In this document: piece by piece, positions 26,889 through 37,130 of the stretch | Numbering within the stretch: the stretch's first letter is position 1 | Layout of the letters: every line of letters begins with the position of its first letter | NCBI GenBank assembly: GCA_027621355.1 | Contig: JAQCBZ010000001.1 | Coordinates: 1-53,154, forward strand | DNA: 53,154 bases | Reading direction: 5' to 3' | Source of the DNA: Bacteroidota bacterium | GTDB taxonomy: Bacteria; Bacteroidota; Rhodothermia; Balneolales; Balneolaceae | Made by a program: the position numbers and the translations under genes | Notes under the pieces: generated by a model | What the model was told of the DNA's origin: nothing | Seen by the model: the letters and a program-made list of their open reading frames with translations, nothing else | The model's database searches: none

Positions 26889-27120
26889 ACACATTCACGA
26901 GAAACAGAAGAAAGGCAGTCCCTAAGCCGGCATAGACAAGGGGGCCAAAAATCTCAAAATAGACCATAATGGACCCAATGAGTATGCTAGAGGCTGCACC
27001 AGACAGGAGATTTCCAATGGTGCCGAGTGCCCGTTTGCCCATGATCATATCCACGATGTAGCCAACCAGGAGGCCAACGGAGAACATGAAATAAATATTT
27101 TGTGCGTTTAATTCGTCCAT
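26842..27120 (-). CDS. Small membrane protein, GlsB/YeaQ/YmgE-like
   Basis: The 92-aa product has three hydrophobic segments (about residues 10-27, 34-56 and 60-80) and the pattern VGYIVDMIMGKRALGTIGNL, reminiscent of the transglycosylase-associated YeaQ/YmgE family (G-x-I/L-x-D...MG...G-x-x-G-N). Those proteins have no proven function. The tail is acidic and polar. Its last 47 bases overlap the end of the convergent lipoprotein gene. It is probably followed by uvrB-independent transcription, since uvrB lies upstream of it on the same strand and ends at 27206. The similarity is short, so the family call is moderate. Confidence 0.6.
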   Translation of the reverse strand: MDELNAQNIYFMFSVGLLVGYIVDMIMGKRALGTIGNLLSGAASSILIGSIMVYFEIFGPLVYAGLGTAFLLFLVNVFSLHSEEEETNPQGT

Positions 27121-27205
27121 TCCGAAATCACAACATTCAATTAAGGGTGCTCGCTTACTTCCACATACGCTAATGGCGCATGGAGCTAGTAAGGTAAGAA
27201 ATCTC

Positions 27206-29299
27206 CTACATTTCCTTCTCTAACTTCGCAATCTGATCGCGGATTCTCGCCGCCTCTTCGAACTCCATGTTTTTGGCGGCGTAGAGCATGGATTGCCGTA
27301 GGTGCTCAAGTAGGGACTCTTTGGTCTCGAATACGACCTCTTTCATCGCTGGGCCTGGTGTATAATGATACCCCTTCTCGCCAGCTCGGATTTGCTCCCC
27401 TGAACCTGTAGCGGTTACGACCGCATCAGAGTCGCTCTCTGTCACCATGTCCTCCATGGCAGCCTGTTGTGCGTCTAAGTTGACGGTTCCTGTCGAGATC
27501 AAGCTTGGATCGACCAACGGCTTTAGCTCTTTTTGGATGGTCGTCGGGGTAATGCCGTGCTCTTCGTTATACTCCTGCTGGACTTTTCGGCGACGATCGG
27601 TCTCTTCGATCACCTTTTTCATGCTATCGGTGATTTTATCCGCGTATAAGATGGCCTTTCCATTGACGTTACGGGCAGCTCTTCCCACAATCTGAAACAA
27701 CGATGTGTCGGATCGAAGGAATCCCTCTTTGTCCGCATCCAAAATAGCCACAAGCGTTAACTCTGGAATGTCAATTCCCTCCCGCAAAAGGTTAATACCG
27801 ACCAATACATTATAGTCACCCCTTCTGTATTTGTAGAGCACCTCGATTCTTTCCAATGCATCCAACTCACTGTGCATGTACGCTGCCGAAATCCCTAGTT
27901 CTTTGAGGTACGCACTGAGCTCCTCACTAAGGCGCTTTGTAAGGGTGATACACAACACACGTTCTCCTCGGGCAGCTCGTACGCGGATCTCTTCAAGTAG
28001 ATCATCGACTTGGTTGTCGACGGGCCTGACTTCAATGGTAGGCTCCATTAAGCCGGTTGGGCGGATAATTTGCTCCACAACCACACCTCCCGATTGTTCG
28101 AGTTCGTAGTCGGCTGGGGTTGCACTCACATAAATTGCTTGATTCACCATCGTTTCCCACTCTTGGAAGGTGAGTGGGCGATTATCAAGGGCGGAGGGGA
28201 GCCGAAATCCATGCTCTACGAGCTCAATTTTACGTGAACGGTCGCCGCTGTACATCCCATTAATCTGAGGAACGGTTTGGTGACTTTCGTCCACTACAAG
28301 CAAGAAATCGTCGGGGAAATAGTCGATTAAGCAGAATGGGCGCTCCCCTGGCTTACGTCCACTGAGGTATCGAGAATAATTTTCAATACCGTTGCAGTAG
28401 CCCACCTCTTGCATCATTTCGAGATCAAACAAGGTGCGTTGCTCGAGACGCTTGGCTTCCAAGTGGCGCTGCTCCGATTTGAAGACCTCCATACGATCCC
28501 AAAGCTCCTGACGGATAAGATCAATGGTTTCTGTCATCCGCCCCTTTGTCGTGACATAATGGGAAGCTGGAAAAATGCGAAACTCGTCTACTTTTTCTAG
28601 TATCGCGCCCGTTTCAGGGTCAAAACGTTCCATCGATTCAATTTCATCCCCCCAAAATGTGACTCGAAGGCCATCATCGGAGTAAGCGGGGTAGATATCT
28701 GTGACATCGCCACGAACTCGGAATCGTCCCGGTGTAAACTCAACATCATTGCGTGAGTAATGGAGATCCACCAAGTCGTAGAGCATTTTGTTGCGCGGTA
28801 TCTCATCGCCTACCTTGAGATTCAAGATGAGCTTGGCGTACTCGCTGGGTGAGCCAATCCCATAGATGCAGCTAATGGATGACACAATAATGACGTCTCT
28901 ACGACCCGAAAGCAGAGAACTGGTCGCACGCAGTCTGAGCTTTTGAATCTGCTCATTGATCGAAAGGTCTTTTTCAATGTATTTGTCCGACTTGGAGATG
29001 TAGGCCTCGGGCTGGTAATAGTCGTAGTAGGAGATAAAAAATTCGACTCTGTTCTCGGGGAAGAAATCACAAAACTCCCGATAGAGCTGCGCAGCAAGGG
29101 TTTTGTTGTGGCTCATTACCAAAACGGGTCTCTCCACATTCTCAATGACACCTGCTATCGTTCGTGTCTTTCCCGACCCCGTTATCCCCAGTAAGGTTTG
29201 ATGCTTATCCCCTGCCAAGACACCTTGGGTAAGCTCCTCTATGGCATTGGGTTGATCCCCCGCTGGGGGCCATGGAGAATGAAGGTCGTATATAGACAT
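27206..29299 (-). CDS. uvrB: Excinuclease ABC subunit B
   Basis: UvrB is the DNA-damage-verifying helicase-like subunit of nucleotide excision repair. The 697-aa product shows Walker A GITGSGKT, the beta-hairpin with [15 protein letters not shown]-like DESHQT, the motif VI region [10 protein letters not shown], and the C-terminal UVR domain ([20 protein letters not shown]) that contacts UvrC. I chose ATG at 29299 ([17 protein letters not shown]), the usual UvrB start; the frame extends to 29404 but that stretch is not conserved and lies close to the divergent tyrA start. uvrA is elsewhere in the window, uvrC is not seen. Confidence 0.97.
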   Translation of the reverse strand: MSIYDLHSPWPPAGDQPNAIEELTQGVLAGDKHQTLLGITGSGKTRTIAGVIENVERPVLVMSHNKTLAAQLYREFCDFFPENRVEFFISYYDYYQPEAYISKSDKYIEKDLSINEQIQKLRLRATSSLLSGRRDVIIVSSISCIYGIGSPSEYAKLILNLKVGDEIPRNKMLYDLVDLHYSRNDVEFTPGRFRVRGDVTDIYPAYSDDGLRVTFWGDEIESMERFDPETGAILEKVDEFRIFPASHYVTTKGRMTETIDLIRQELWDRMEVFKSEQRHLEAKRLEQRTLFDLEMMQEVGYCNGIENYSRYLSGRKPGERPFCLIDYFPDDFLLVVDESHQTVPQINGMYSGDRSRKIELVEHGFRLPSALDNRPLTFQEWETMVNQAIYVSATPADYELEQSGGVVVEQIIRPTGLMEPTIEVRPVDNQVDDLLEEIRVRAARGERVLCITLTKRLSEELSAYLKELGISAAYMHSELDALERIEVLYKYRRGDYNVLVGINLLREGIDIPELTLVAILDADKEGFLRSDTSLFQIVGRAARNVNGKAILYADKITDSMKKVIEETDRRRKVQQEYNEEHGITPTTIQKELKPLVDPSLISTGTVNLDAQQAAMEDMVTESDSDAVVTATGSGEQIRAGEKGYHYTPGPAMKEVVFETKESLLEHLRQSMLYAAKNMEFEEAARIRDQIAKLEKEM

Positions 29300-29415
29300 G
29301 GTTTGGAGCTGGTGTAGCTGAGGTTGGTTTGAACGAGATTCCATACCTTGAAGCAATCTGGAAAAGTAACGACTTGTCCGATTCTCTTCATTCCTTCCTT
29401 TCATCTTTCTGACTG

Positions 29416-30537
29416 ATGAGTGATTTAGATTCCATGCGCGAGGAGATCGATGCGCTTGACAAAACCCTTCTTGAAATACTCAAGAAGCGCAATGACGTCG
29501 CCAAAAAGGTCCTTGCATTCAAATTAGAGCATCAACTACCCGTGTTTATGGCAGAGCGGGAGGAGCAAAAAACCGAACGTCTTCGGCGAGATGCTCATGA
29601 AATGGGTGTCGATCCAGAAATGGTTGAGGATCTACTTCGAATTATCATGGCCTCCTCAAGAGCTACGCAGTCACAACATGAGTTTCCCATGGCTACGGAT
29701 GAGCCAATGCACGTACTCTTGCTGGGTGGAGATGGAGGGATGGGGAAGCTTTATCGCAGATTTCTTGAACGAAGTGGTCACCAAGTATCGAGTATCGATA
29801 AAGGGAATTGGTACGAGCTTGAACAGCTCGCGCCTACCATTGACCTTGCCATTGTAACTGTCCCCATCCATGTGACATTGGATGTCATTGAGAGAGTCTC
29901 TGCAAAACTACCCGACCACGTGGTGCTAGCAGATTTTACCTCCAACAAGGTGGCGCCTATCCAAGCCATGATGCAGGCTCACAAGGGCCCTGTACTTGGC
30001 CTCCACCCTATGCATGGTCCCGATGTGCCTAATTTATCAAAGCAACTTATGGTCATCTGCCCTGCAAGAGATGGAGAGAAGGGGGCCTGGTTTGGAGAGC
30101 AGTGCAAGCTATGGGGGATGCGAGTCGTTGAAGCGGATCCCGATGCTCACGACCACGCGATGGACCTTGTGCAGGGTCTTAGACACTTTGTAGCACTGTT
30201 GCACGGCTCCTTTATGAAGGATCAAGAGCTAAAGCCACAACAAATGTTGGACTATTCGAGCCCTATGTATCGAGCAGAATTGATGATGACGGGGCGAATC
30301 TTTGCTCAGAGTGCCGAATTGTATGCTGATATTGTCTTTTCTAGTCCCGAAAGGCGAGCCCTTTTGACTCAGTTTTTCAAACATCACGAGCGATTGGCTG
30401 CGATGGTGGAGTCCAATGATCGTGCTGGATTCATCAAGGAGTTTGAAGCGGTCACCGATTTCTTTGGCTCCTTTGCCACGCAGGCTTTGTTCGAGAGTGG
30501 GTATTTGATTAATCGGCTCTCTGATCGATTTGCTTGA
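29416..30537 (+). CDS. tyrA: Bifunctional chorismate mutase/prephenate dehydrogenase
   Basis: The 373-aa product joins an AroQ chorismate mutase (residues about 1-90, with R8, R25-N26-D27, K39-like catalytic positions and AEREE) to a prephenate dehydrogenase with NAD-binding GGDGGMG (104-110) and the active-site segment GLHPMHGPD. Both reactions lead from chorismate to 4-hydroxyphenylpyruvate for tyrosine. The order, length and many stretches (VPIHVT, SSP-YR-EL, RLFAQ-like [13 protein letters not shown]) follow E. coli TyrA closely, which is unexpected in this background and suggests transfer. It is divergent from uvrB and convergent with the Mrp gene. Confidence 0.94.
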   Translation: MSDLDSMREEIDALDKTLLEILKKRNDVAKKVLAFKLEHQLPVFMAEREEQKTERLRRDAHEMGVDPEMVEDLLRIIMASSRATQSQHEFPMATDEPMHVLLLGGDGGMGKLYRRFLERSGHQVSSIDKGNWYELEQLAPTIDLAIVTVPIHVTLDVIERVSAKLPDHVVLADFTSNKVAPIQAMMQAHKGPVLGLHPMHGPDVPNLSKQLMVICPARDGEKGAWFGEQCKLWGMRVVEADPDAHDHAMDLVQGLRHFVALLHGSFMKDQELKPQQMLDYSSPMYRAELMMTGRIFAQSAELYADIVFSSPERRALLTQFFKHHERLAAMVESNDRAGFIKEFEAVTDFFGSFATQALFESGYLINRLSDRFA

Positions 30538-30594
30538 GCGGGCTATGTTGGCTGGCGCGCAGTGGGTTAAGAGCTATGCGTCCTTAGTGCAGAA

Positions 30595-31761
30595 CTACTC
30601 GTGAAACGAAATCGACATCTCTTCTTGCCCTTCTCCAGTCGACTCTAGAGCTTCTATCGACTGTATCACCCGCTCTGCCATGGTTCGAAATGCTTGCCCT
30701 TGCTTAGAATCCGGCGCTTCAATACTCACGGGCTTTCCTGCATCCCCTGCTTTACGGATTTCCTCCACCAAAGGGATTTCTCCAAGAAATGGGACTTGTT
30801 GCTGTTGTGCCAGCTGGCGAGCACCGTGCTTGCCAAAGATGTAATATTTCGATTCAGGATGGTCTGGGGGTGAAAACCATGCCATATTCTCTACCAGCCC
30901 TAAAATTGGCACCCTTACTTTGTCAAACATCGCAATCCCTTTTCGAGCATCCTCCAAGGCAACAGGCTGAGGTGTAGACACAATTACAGCACCGCGCAGG
31001 GGAACCGATTGGACGATGGTCAATTGAATGTCACCCGTTCCCGGTGGGAGGTCAAGCACCATGATATCGAGCTCTGGCCACTCCACATCCTGCATAAACT
31101 GCTTCACGGCACTCGTCACCATCGGCCCCCGCCAAATCATGGCTTGGTCTGGGTCAATCAAAAAACCCATCGATACGAGGTGAACACCATACTTTTGGAT
31201 CGGCTCAAGCTTCCGCTGCGTCGTAATCGTTGGCTTTTCATGCACATCAAACATAATGGGAACACTCGGGCCGTAAATATCAGCGTCCATGAGCCCAACT
31301 TTTAACCCCATTTTTGCCAAACTCACCGCTAGATTGGAGGCTACCGTAGACTTGCCGACGCCCCCCTTACCAGACGCCACTGCAATCACATGTTTGACCG
31401 TGGGCAACAAGCCCTGCGTCGCTTCTGAGGAGGCCTCCGTTTGCTGTGTGGCTCCGTCGTTGGGGTCACTCGCCCCGCTTTGAGTCCCTTCCATCCGCTT
31501 TGCCACAGAGATATTCACACCCACTGTGATATCAACAATGGCCTCTGGATCAACAAACTTTTGAATCGCTTGAGTCGCTTGATCTTTAAGAAGATCCGCT
31601 AATGCATCATTCTTGGAAGGTAATTCCAGCGTAAAAGTGATGTATTTATCCTGAATAATGAGATCCTGCACCATCTCCAGGGAAATCAAGTCCTTCTCTA
31701 CTTCTGGGTGAAGGACCTGCATTAATGCGCTGCGAACTTGCTCTTTGGTTATGGAACTCAT
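30595..31761 (-). CDS. Mrp/NBP35-type iron-sulfur cluster carrier ATPase
   Basis: The 388-aa product has an N-terminal MIP18 (DUF59) domain (about residues 5-85), a linker rich in Gln/Thr/Ser, and a P-loop ATPase of the Mrp/ApbC family with ASGKGGVGKSTVASNLA, LMDADIYGPSVPIMF and DLPPGTGD. Family members carry Fe-S clusters to apoproteins. The CxxC that binds the cluster in E. coli ApbC is not present: after GLVENMAW the sequence reads FSPPDHPESKYYIFG. I recall similar cysteine-less forms in other Bacteroidota. Start at 31761 (MSSITKEQV) fits the domain; a frame to 31878 crosses the gcvT start. Confidence 0.9.
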   Translation of the reverse strand: MSSITKEQVRSALMQVLHPEVEKDLISLEMVQDLIIQDKYITFTLELPSKNDALADLLKDQATQAIQKFVDPEAIVDITVGVNISVAKRMEGTQSGASDPNDGATQQTEASSEATQGLLPTVKHVIAVASGKGGVGKSTVASNLAVSLAKMGLKVGLMDADIYGPSVPIMFDVHEKPTITTQRKLEPIQKYGVHLVSMGFLIDPDQAMIWRGPMVTSAVKQFMQDVEWPELDIMVLDLPPGTGDIQLTIVQSVPLRGAVIVSTPQPVALEDARKGIAMFDKVRVPILGLVENMAWFSPPDHPESKYYIFGKHGARQLAQQQQVPFLGEIPLVEEIRKAGDAGKPVSIEAPDSKQGQAFRTMAERVIQSIEALESTGEGQEEMSISFHE

Positions 31762-31876
31762 GCCGCATAAAATACAAAATCTTGGGTCGAGTTCGTTGAT
31801 ACATGTGTTGGAAGTTCCGTCACGAGCGGCCGAATTTGTTATAGTCGACAATAGAAAAATGCCTACATTTGGAGCC

Positions 31877-32983
31877 ATGAAAAAGACGCGTTTATACGAC
31901 CATCATCAAGAGCTAGGCGCTCGCTGTATTGAGTTTGGTGGATACCTCATGCCCGTGAGTTATGAAGGGATAAAGCAAGAGCACCATGCCGTGCGCACTG
32001 GGTCGGGCCTATTTGATGTCTCACACATGGGGGAATTCTTTGTCACTGGAAAGGATGCCGCGTCTTTTTTGCAAATGTTGCTGATTAATGATGTGGATTC
32101 TTGCCCACCAGGGAAAGCTCAGTACACAGCGATGTGTCAAGAAAATGGCGGAGTACTGGATGATTGTCTTATTTACTGTCGTTCGGTGGAAGAATGGTTA
32201 ATGGTGGTAAATGCTGCCAATGTTGAAAAAGACTGGGCATGGGTCACGCAGCTCAAAGAGGCTCGATTTGCAGAAGCCGATGTGCAACTCGAGAATCGCT
32301 CCGATCATATGGGCCTATTGGCGCTGCAAGGACCTTCATCGTTGAATCTTCTCAAGCCATTTACAGAAGTGGACCTAGATGCAATCCCATTTTATGCATT
32401 TACCCAAGGACCTGTGTGTGGAGTCCCCGATGTATGGATCGCTACTACAGGATACACGGGTGAAAAAGGGGTGGAGCTCTACATCCCTACCGATCAAGCG
32501 GAGGGCATTCGGGCGATTTGGACAGCCTTATTAGATGCTGGGGCTGTACCCTGTGGGCTTGGAGCGCGTGATACACTACGCCTTGAAAAGGGATTCAATC
32601 TGTATGGCCAAGACATGGACGAAACGGTGAGTCCTCTCGAGGCTAGAATGGGCTGGGTCACCAAGCTCGACGCTGGACCGTTTGTGGGAAAAGAGGCTAT
32701 TGCAAGTCAAAAGGAGTCGGGAGAGTATCGTAGACTTATCGGATTTGTAATGGATGAACCAAGAGCGATTCCTCGATCGGGGTATGAGGTGGTTGATTCG
32801 AAGGGTGAAGTGATAGGGAACGTCACAAGTGGCACACAATCCATCACGCTTGGCCAGGGTATTGGAATGGCTAGAGTGGACAAACGTGAGGGGCTGAATC
32901 TAGAGGATGGCGCCTCCATTGGCATATTGATTCGAGGAGAAAGCAAACCGGCAACGATTACAAACCCCCCTTTTGTCAAATAA
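31877..32983 (+). CDS. gcvT: Glycine cleavage system T protein (aminomethyltransferase)
   Basis: GcvT moves the methylene group from aminomethylated H protein to tetrahydrofolate, releasing ammonia. The 368-aa product matches the family length and holds the folate-binding and catalytic stretches: GLFDVSHMGEF, the aspartate in NDV near residue 95, TGYTGEKGVELYIP and GLGARDTLRLEKGFNLYGQDMDE. I took ATG 31877; an ATG at 31859 is possible. It is divergent from the Mrp gene by about 115 bases, and comB-like follows 3 bases later. gcvH and gcvP are not in the window. Confidence 0.96.
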   Translation: MKKTRLYDHHQELGARCIEFGGYLMPVSYEGIKQEHHAVRTGSGLFDVSHMGEFFVTGKDAASFLQMLLINDVDSCPPGKAQYTAMCQENGGVLDDCLIYCRSVEEWLMVVNAANVEKDWAWVTQLKEARFAEADVQLENRSDHMGLLALQGPSSLNLLKPFTEVDLDAIPFYAFTQGPVCGVPDVWIATTGYTGEKGVELYIPTDQAEGIRAIWTALLDAGAVPCGLGARDTLRLEKGFNLYGQDMDETVSPLEARMGWVTKLDAGPFVGKEAIASQKESGEYRRLIGFVMDEPRAIPRSGYEVVDSKGEVIGNVTSGTQSITLGQGIGMARVDKREGLNLEDGASIGILIRGESKPATITNPPFVK

Positions 32984-32986
32984 CGC

Positions 32987-33748
32987 ATGAGTGAGAAGCA
33001 ACACCCTAAGTTAGAGATCATACTGTCTGCTAACGAAATTGAAGACGGACAGCTAAAAGGCCGCTTGGTCGTGGTCATCGATATTTTACGAGCTTCAAGC
33101 ACAATGATCACAGCACTCTCGAATGGTGCTACAAAGATTTATCCTGTGGAGGAAACAGACCAGGCCTTCCGATTGGTCCAAAATATGGATCGTAAGCAGG
33201 TATTAACGCTCGGAGAGCGTAATGGAGTAATGATTGAAGGGTTTGATTACGGAAACTCACCCTTAAGTTGCACGCCTGAAGTTGTGGGGGGGAAGCAACT
33301 TATTATGACGACCACGAATGGAACTCGCGCCCTTGAATACTCCAAAGGGGCCGAAGAGATCCTTGTTGGAGGGTTTTTGAATTATTCAGCCATTCTTGAG
33401 CGAGTTGAAGGTGCTTTGTATCAATCGATCCCTGTAACTCTTTTTTGTGCTGGCTGGAGAGGGTGTCCTGCGCTGGAGGATACACTCTTTGCAGGCATGA
33501 TTCTGAATGCTTTATTAGAACGAGGCAATCCTTCGCTTCAGCCCCTCTCAGACGCGGGTCATATGGCGATTTGCTTAGCTCAAAGGCTTGGCGAGGAAGC
33601 CCCCGTGGGGATCGTGAAACAGAGTGATCATGCCCGTCGACTTGCAGGCCTCGTGGGAGAAGATGAGGTAGAGGTGTGTTGCTCTATGGATGCGTGCCCT
33701 GTCCTTCCTGTGATGTTGGACGGCACCATTGAGCTATCCAAACGGTAG
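32987..33748 (+). CDS. ComB-family 2-phosphosulfolactate phosphatase
   Basis: The 253-aa product carries the ComB signatures VVVIDILRASSTMITAL, LGERNGVMIEGFDYGNSP, MTTTNGTRAL and LFCAGWRG. The family was defined by the archaeal enzyme that removes phosphate from 2-phosphosulfolactate in coenzyme M synthesis; in bacteria without coenzyme M it probably makes sulfolactate or acts on another phosphoester. The usual partner ComA (phosphosulfolactate synthase) is not in the window. It starts 3 bases after gcvT and is probably translated from the same message. Family certain, substrate inferred. Confidence 0.88.
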   Translation: MSEKQHPKLEIILSANEIEDGQLKGRLVVVIDILRASSTMITALSNGATKIYPVEETDQAFRLVQNMDRKQVLTLGERNGVMIEGFDYGNSPLSCTPEVVGGKQLIMTTTNGTRALEYSKGAEEILVGGFLNYSAILERVEGALYQSIPVTLFCAGWRGCPALEDTLFAGMILNALLERGNPSLQPLSDAGHMAICLAQRLGEEAPVGIVKQSDHARRLAGLVGEDEVEVCCSMDACPVLPVMLDGTIELSKR

Positions 33749-33801
33749 TTGTGTCTCATTTTCACGATATTCCATGTTAGTCGACGTTCGAATCGCCTAT
33801 C

Positions 33802-36246
33802 ATGCCTACTAAAGCAACCACAAACTCATCCTCTAGAAGAAGTCTCATCGTCCTTGGTGTGATGATGATTGGCATAGGTTTGCTCTATTTATTGAGCCTC
33901 TTAACCTTTCAGGAGTCGGATTATGCTGCTGTCAGCAGGCTTGGATTCGGTGATTTGTTAGACCCTTCTAGCCGCTCTGCCACGCTCGTTCAGAACTGGG
34001 TTGGAACCGTGGGGGCATGGCTAGCCCATTTGAGTGTAACACTGCTTTTTGGCGTATTTAGTGTGACGCTTCCTGTTGTACTCATTGGCTCTGGGTGGGT
34101 GATGATACGTGATCTGTCATGGGATCGATGGCTCAGAAAAGTTGTCTTGATGACCTTTTGGATGCTCACGCTGAGCACGTTTGCTGGTTGGTTCGCTTTA
34201 GAGTTTGACTCGATCTCTTCTGTCATGAGCGGACAAGTGGGCTTCATGTTAGCCTCCCTTTTGCAGGGGTTGTTGAGCTGGGGTGCCTTGATTTTGCTGC
34301 TCACAGCATTGGCAACACTCTCCTTTATGACGTTTAAGGTGGGCTTTTCCTTTTTGCTGAATCTTGATGTGAGTGCTTTCACGCAATGGGTGAAACAGCG
34401 CTTGAGTTCGATGAGGAAATTAGCTGATGCTCAAAAAGAAGTGCCTCGAGCTGCAGTATCTCGACCCAGTGAATCTCGACCCAGTGAGCCTCAAGCAGAC
34501 ACTCCTAAATCTTCTGCCTCCTCTCCCGCTTCAGCTTCTGCATCTTCAGCACCTCCTGCGTCCACGCCTGCACCCACTACTGAAACCCCAGCCTCTACCC
34601 AACCCCCTACAAAATCATCCGAAGAGGCCTCTTCGTCGTCAGGAAATATTGAAATCGTGGTGGGGCAAGAAGAGGAAGACGCGGGTACCAAAGACCTAGG
34701 GCGGGCACAAAAAGCAGCGGCCAGTGGGTCCAAAAATAAATTTCAATTTCCGTCTGAGGACTTACTCGATCCTGCGACGGAGGATGACACTCCCGTGAAT
34801 ATGGATGAGATTCGCAGGGTTGGCGATTTGATTAGCGATAAACTAAAGCAACACAATATTGCTCTAAAAACTCATGCAGAGGATGACGGCGAGGACCGAG
34901 AGTTGCGCGCAACCGTTGGGCCAACCGTAACGCTGTATGAGATTGAGCCAGAGGATCACGTAAAGATTAGCCGGATTGGGGGATATGCTAATGATTTGAA
35001 GATGGCAACCGCGGCCAAGGGGATTCGTATCATTGCCCCTATTCCAGGAAAATCAGCGGTTGGCATTGAGATTCCAAACTCAAATCGACAGATGGTTCAT
35101 ATCCGGTCGATGATTAACAAGAAGAAGTTTGTCGATTCAGATATGGATCTTCCGATTGCATTTGGGAAGACGATTGACAATGAAATTTTTATGATCGATC
35201 TGGCCCGCATGCCCCATTTGTTGATTGCTGGGGCCACGGGTTCTGGAAAATCGGTCGGGATTAATACCATTATCACGTGTTTACTGTACAAACTTCATCC
35301 AGATAATCTGAAGTTTGTCCTCATTGACCCCAAAAAGATTGAATTATCACTCTATCGTCACATTCAGAATCAATATCTAGCCTATGTTGAGGGGGCTGAG
35401 GAGCCGATTGTGACCGACACCAGCAAGGCTTTGGGAACGCTCAAAAGCGTCTGTAAAGAGATGGATAGTCGGTATGAGCTGCTCAAGATGGCCATGGTGC
35501 GGGATATCAAAGCTTATAACGATAAGTTTGCTGCGGGTGGGCTCGAGGATGACTTAGGGCATAGACATCTGCCGTTTATTGTCGTAATTATTGATGAGTT
35601 AGCGGATCTAATGATGACCGCTGGGCGTCAGATTGAGGAACCCATTTCTAGGATAGCTCAACTAGCGCGGGCTGTTGGCATTCATTTGGTGATTGCGACA
35701 CAAAGGCCCTCGGTGAATGTGATTACAGGAACCATTAAAGCGAATTTCCCCGCTCGTATTGCGTATCAAGTTGCTTCGAAAGTCGATTCGCGCACCATTT
35801 TGGATGTGGGTGGGGCGGATGAGCTTGTTGGGAAAGGGGACATGCTGTTTAGTAATGGGGCCCAGATGGTTCGGGTGCAGAATGCATTCGTTTCAACGGA
35901 AGAAGTGGAGCGGATTACCGCCTTTATTGGACAGCAGTCCCATTATAACCAGCCCTTGGTCTTGGAGAGTGATGAGGCAGAAGAAGCTGCGGGGCAGGGG
36001 GATGTAGGGGATGTCGACTCTTTGTTTGTAGAGGCCGCGAAAACGGTGATGTTGCACCAGCAAGGGAGTGTGTCACTTCTTCAACGAAAGCTTAAAATAG
36101 GATATAACCGTGCTGGGCGTTTGATTGATCAACTCTTTGCGCTTGGTGTTGTCGGCCCATATCAAGGAAGTGCCGCCCGGGATGTACTCATTGAAACAGA
36201 GGAGGAGCTCCAAGAGCTTCTCGACGAGCACGGAATCAAAGGATGA
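33802..36246 (+). CDS. ftsK: DNA translocase FtsK/SpoIIIE
   Basis: FtsK pumps chromosomal DNA through the closing septum. The 814-aa protein has about four membrane helices within residues 15-190, a Pro/Ser/Ala-rich linker (about 210-290), the alpha/beta RecA-like motor with Walker A GATGSGKS (about 477-484) and Walker B VVIIDELADLM (about 594-604), the RPSVNVITGTIKANFP segment, and a C-terminal winged-helix gamma domain (about 735-805) that reads orienting DNA motifs. It overlaps the next gene by 4 bases (ATGA) and opens a nine-gene envelope operon. Confidence 0.97.
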   Translation: MPTKATTNSSSRRSLIVLGVMMIGIGLLYLLSLLTFQESDYAAVSRLGFGDLLDPSSRSATLVQNWVGTVGAWLAHLSVTLLFGVFSVTLPVVLIGSGWVMIRDLSWDRWLRKVVLMTFWMLTLSTFAGWFALEFDSISSVMSGQVGFMLASLLQGLLSWGALILLLTALATLSFMTFKVGFSFLLNLDVSAFTQWVKQRLSSMRKLADAQKEVPRAAVSRPSESRPSEPQADTPKSSASSPASASASSAPPASTPAPTTETPASTQPPTKSSEEASSSSGNIEIVVGQEEEDAGTKDLGRAQKAAASGSKNKFQFPSEDLLDPATEDDTPVNMDEIRRVGDLISDKLKQHNIALKTHAEDDGEDRELRATVGPTVTLYEIEPEDHVKISRIGGYANDLKMATAAKGIRIIAPIPGKSAVGIEIPNSNRQMVHIRSMINKKKFVDSDMDLPIAFGKTIDNEIFMIDLARMPHLLIAGATGSGKSVGINTIITCLLYKLHPDNLKFVLIDPKKIELSLYRHIQNQYLAYVEGAEEPIVTDTSKALGTLKSVCKEMDSRYELLKMAMVRDIKAYNDKFAAGGLEDDLGHRHLPFIVVIIDELADLMMTAGRQIEEPISRIAQLARAVGIHLVIATQRPSVNVITGTIKANFPARIAYQVASKVDSRTILDVGGADELVGKGDMLFSNGAQMVRVQNAFVSTEEVERITAFIGQQSHYNQPLVLESDEAEEAAGQGDVGDVDSLFVEAAKTVMLHQQGSVSLLQRKLKIGYNRAGRLIDQLFALGVVGPYQGSAARDVLIETEEELQELLDEHGIKG

Positions 36247-37130
36247 AACAGACATGGCTGAGGGGTCTGGGCATAAGTAGTGTCCTCTTTTTTATGAGTG
36301 TGATACCTGTTGCCAATGCCCAAGATGGAGTGAATGCGCAAGACGCTGAGGTTCTTCAAGACAAAAACACACCTTTTTTGGATGCTTTTATTGCACAAGC
36401 TCAAAGTGGCCAACTCTTAACGATGGATTTTACAGCATTGTCTGAAGATGATTTTACCGGACAATCCACTGAAGTGAGTGGTCGTGTGGCCTTGGGCGTT
36501 GGATTTAGCCGATTTGAAACCGATGACCGGGTCATTGTGATGATTGGTGATACCTCGTGGGTGATGGATCGGTCTCAAAACCGAGTCATTATCAGTGTGT
36601 TGGCTCCAGAAGAGCGTGAGTTCTCTGTGGAGTGGTTTCTTCGAGAAAAAGACCATGCAATCTCCTCCAATCCACGCAATGAAACGACGATGGCTTTCGA
36701 CGAAGACCTTCCCTGGCAGTTGGAGCAAGTGACCATGGAAACGATTGCAGGACAAGTGCTAGAAAAAATAACGATTGCCTCCACAGACCCTTTTTCTACT
36801 TGGGAAACAGCTCAGTTGTGGATGGCGATGCGTGAGGGTTCTGCGAGGGATGGGGCTCAAGGCTCTGGTGAGTCACTACCAATAGGAGGGACACAAGCCA
36901 CAGGGGAATCCAAAGGAGTGCCTGTAACATTGGTGGTTAACGATCCTGTGGGGGCTTCAACAAGCACTCAATTTACCAATCAGCGTTGGCTGGATTGGGA
37001 CATGACGTCGATTGCAAATCCGTTAGAGTTAGCACAGAATTCGGATGAGCCGTGGGCCATACCGGTGGATCAAGACACTCAGATTACAGACTTGCGTGAA
37101 TCGTTTGAGAATCAAGAGGATGACTTATGA
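36243..37130 (+). CDS. LolA-like outer-membrane lipoprotein carrier
   Basis: The 295-aa product has a signal peptide (about residues 1-27, ending ANAQ) and a beta-rich body with the LolA-like features of an N-terminal TMDFTALSEDD strand and FSRFETDDRVIVMIGDTSWVMDRSQNRVIIS. LolA shuttles lipoproteins across the periplasm; in Bacteroidota it often follows ftsK directly, which supports the call. The C-terminal about 90 residues hold a Gly/Ser/Thr-rich stretch and are longer than in E. coli LolA (203 aa). It overlaps both neighbours by 4 bases. Sequence similarity alone is weak; position carries much of the argument. Confidence 0.6.
   Translation: MKQTWLRGLGISSVLFFMSVIPVANAQDGVNAQDAEVLQDKNTPFLDAFIAQAQSGQLLTMDFTALSEDDFTGQSTEVSGRVALGVGFSRFETDDRVIVMIGDTSWVMDRSQNRVIISVLAPEEREFSVEWFLREKDHAISSNPRNETTMAFDEDLPWQLEQVTMETIAGQVLEKITIASTDPFSTWETAQLWMAMREGSARDGAQGSGESLPIGGTQATGESKGVPVTLVVNDPVGASTSTQFTNQRWLDWDMTSIANPLELAQNSDEPWAIPVDQDTQITDLRESFENQEDDL

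Noticed and set aside
34427-34733. Frames opposite or beside the ftsK linker (Leu/Pro-rich and acidic).
   Set aside because: Low-complexity shadow of the Pro/Ser/Ala linker.
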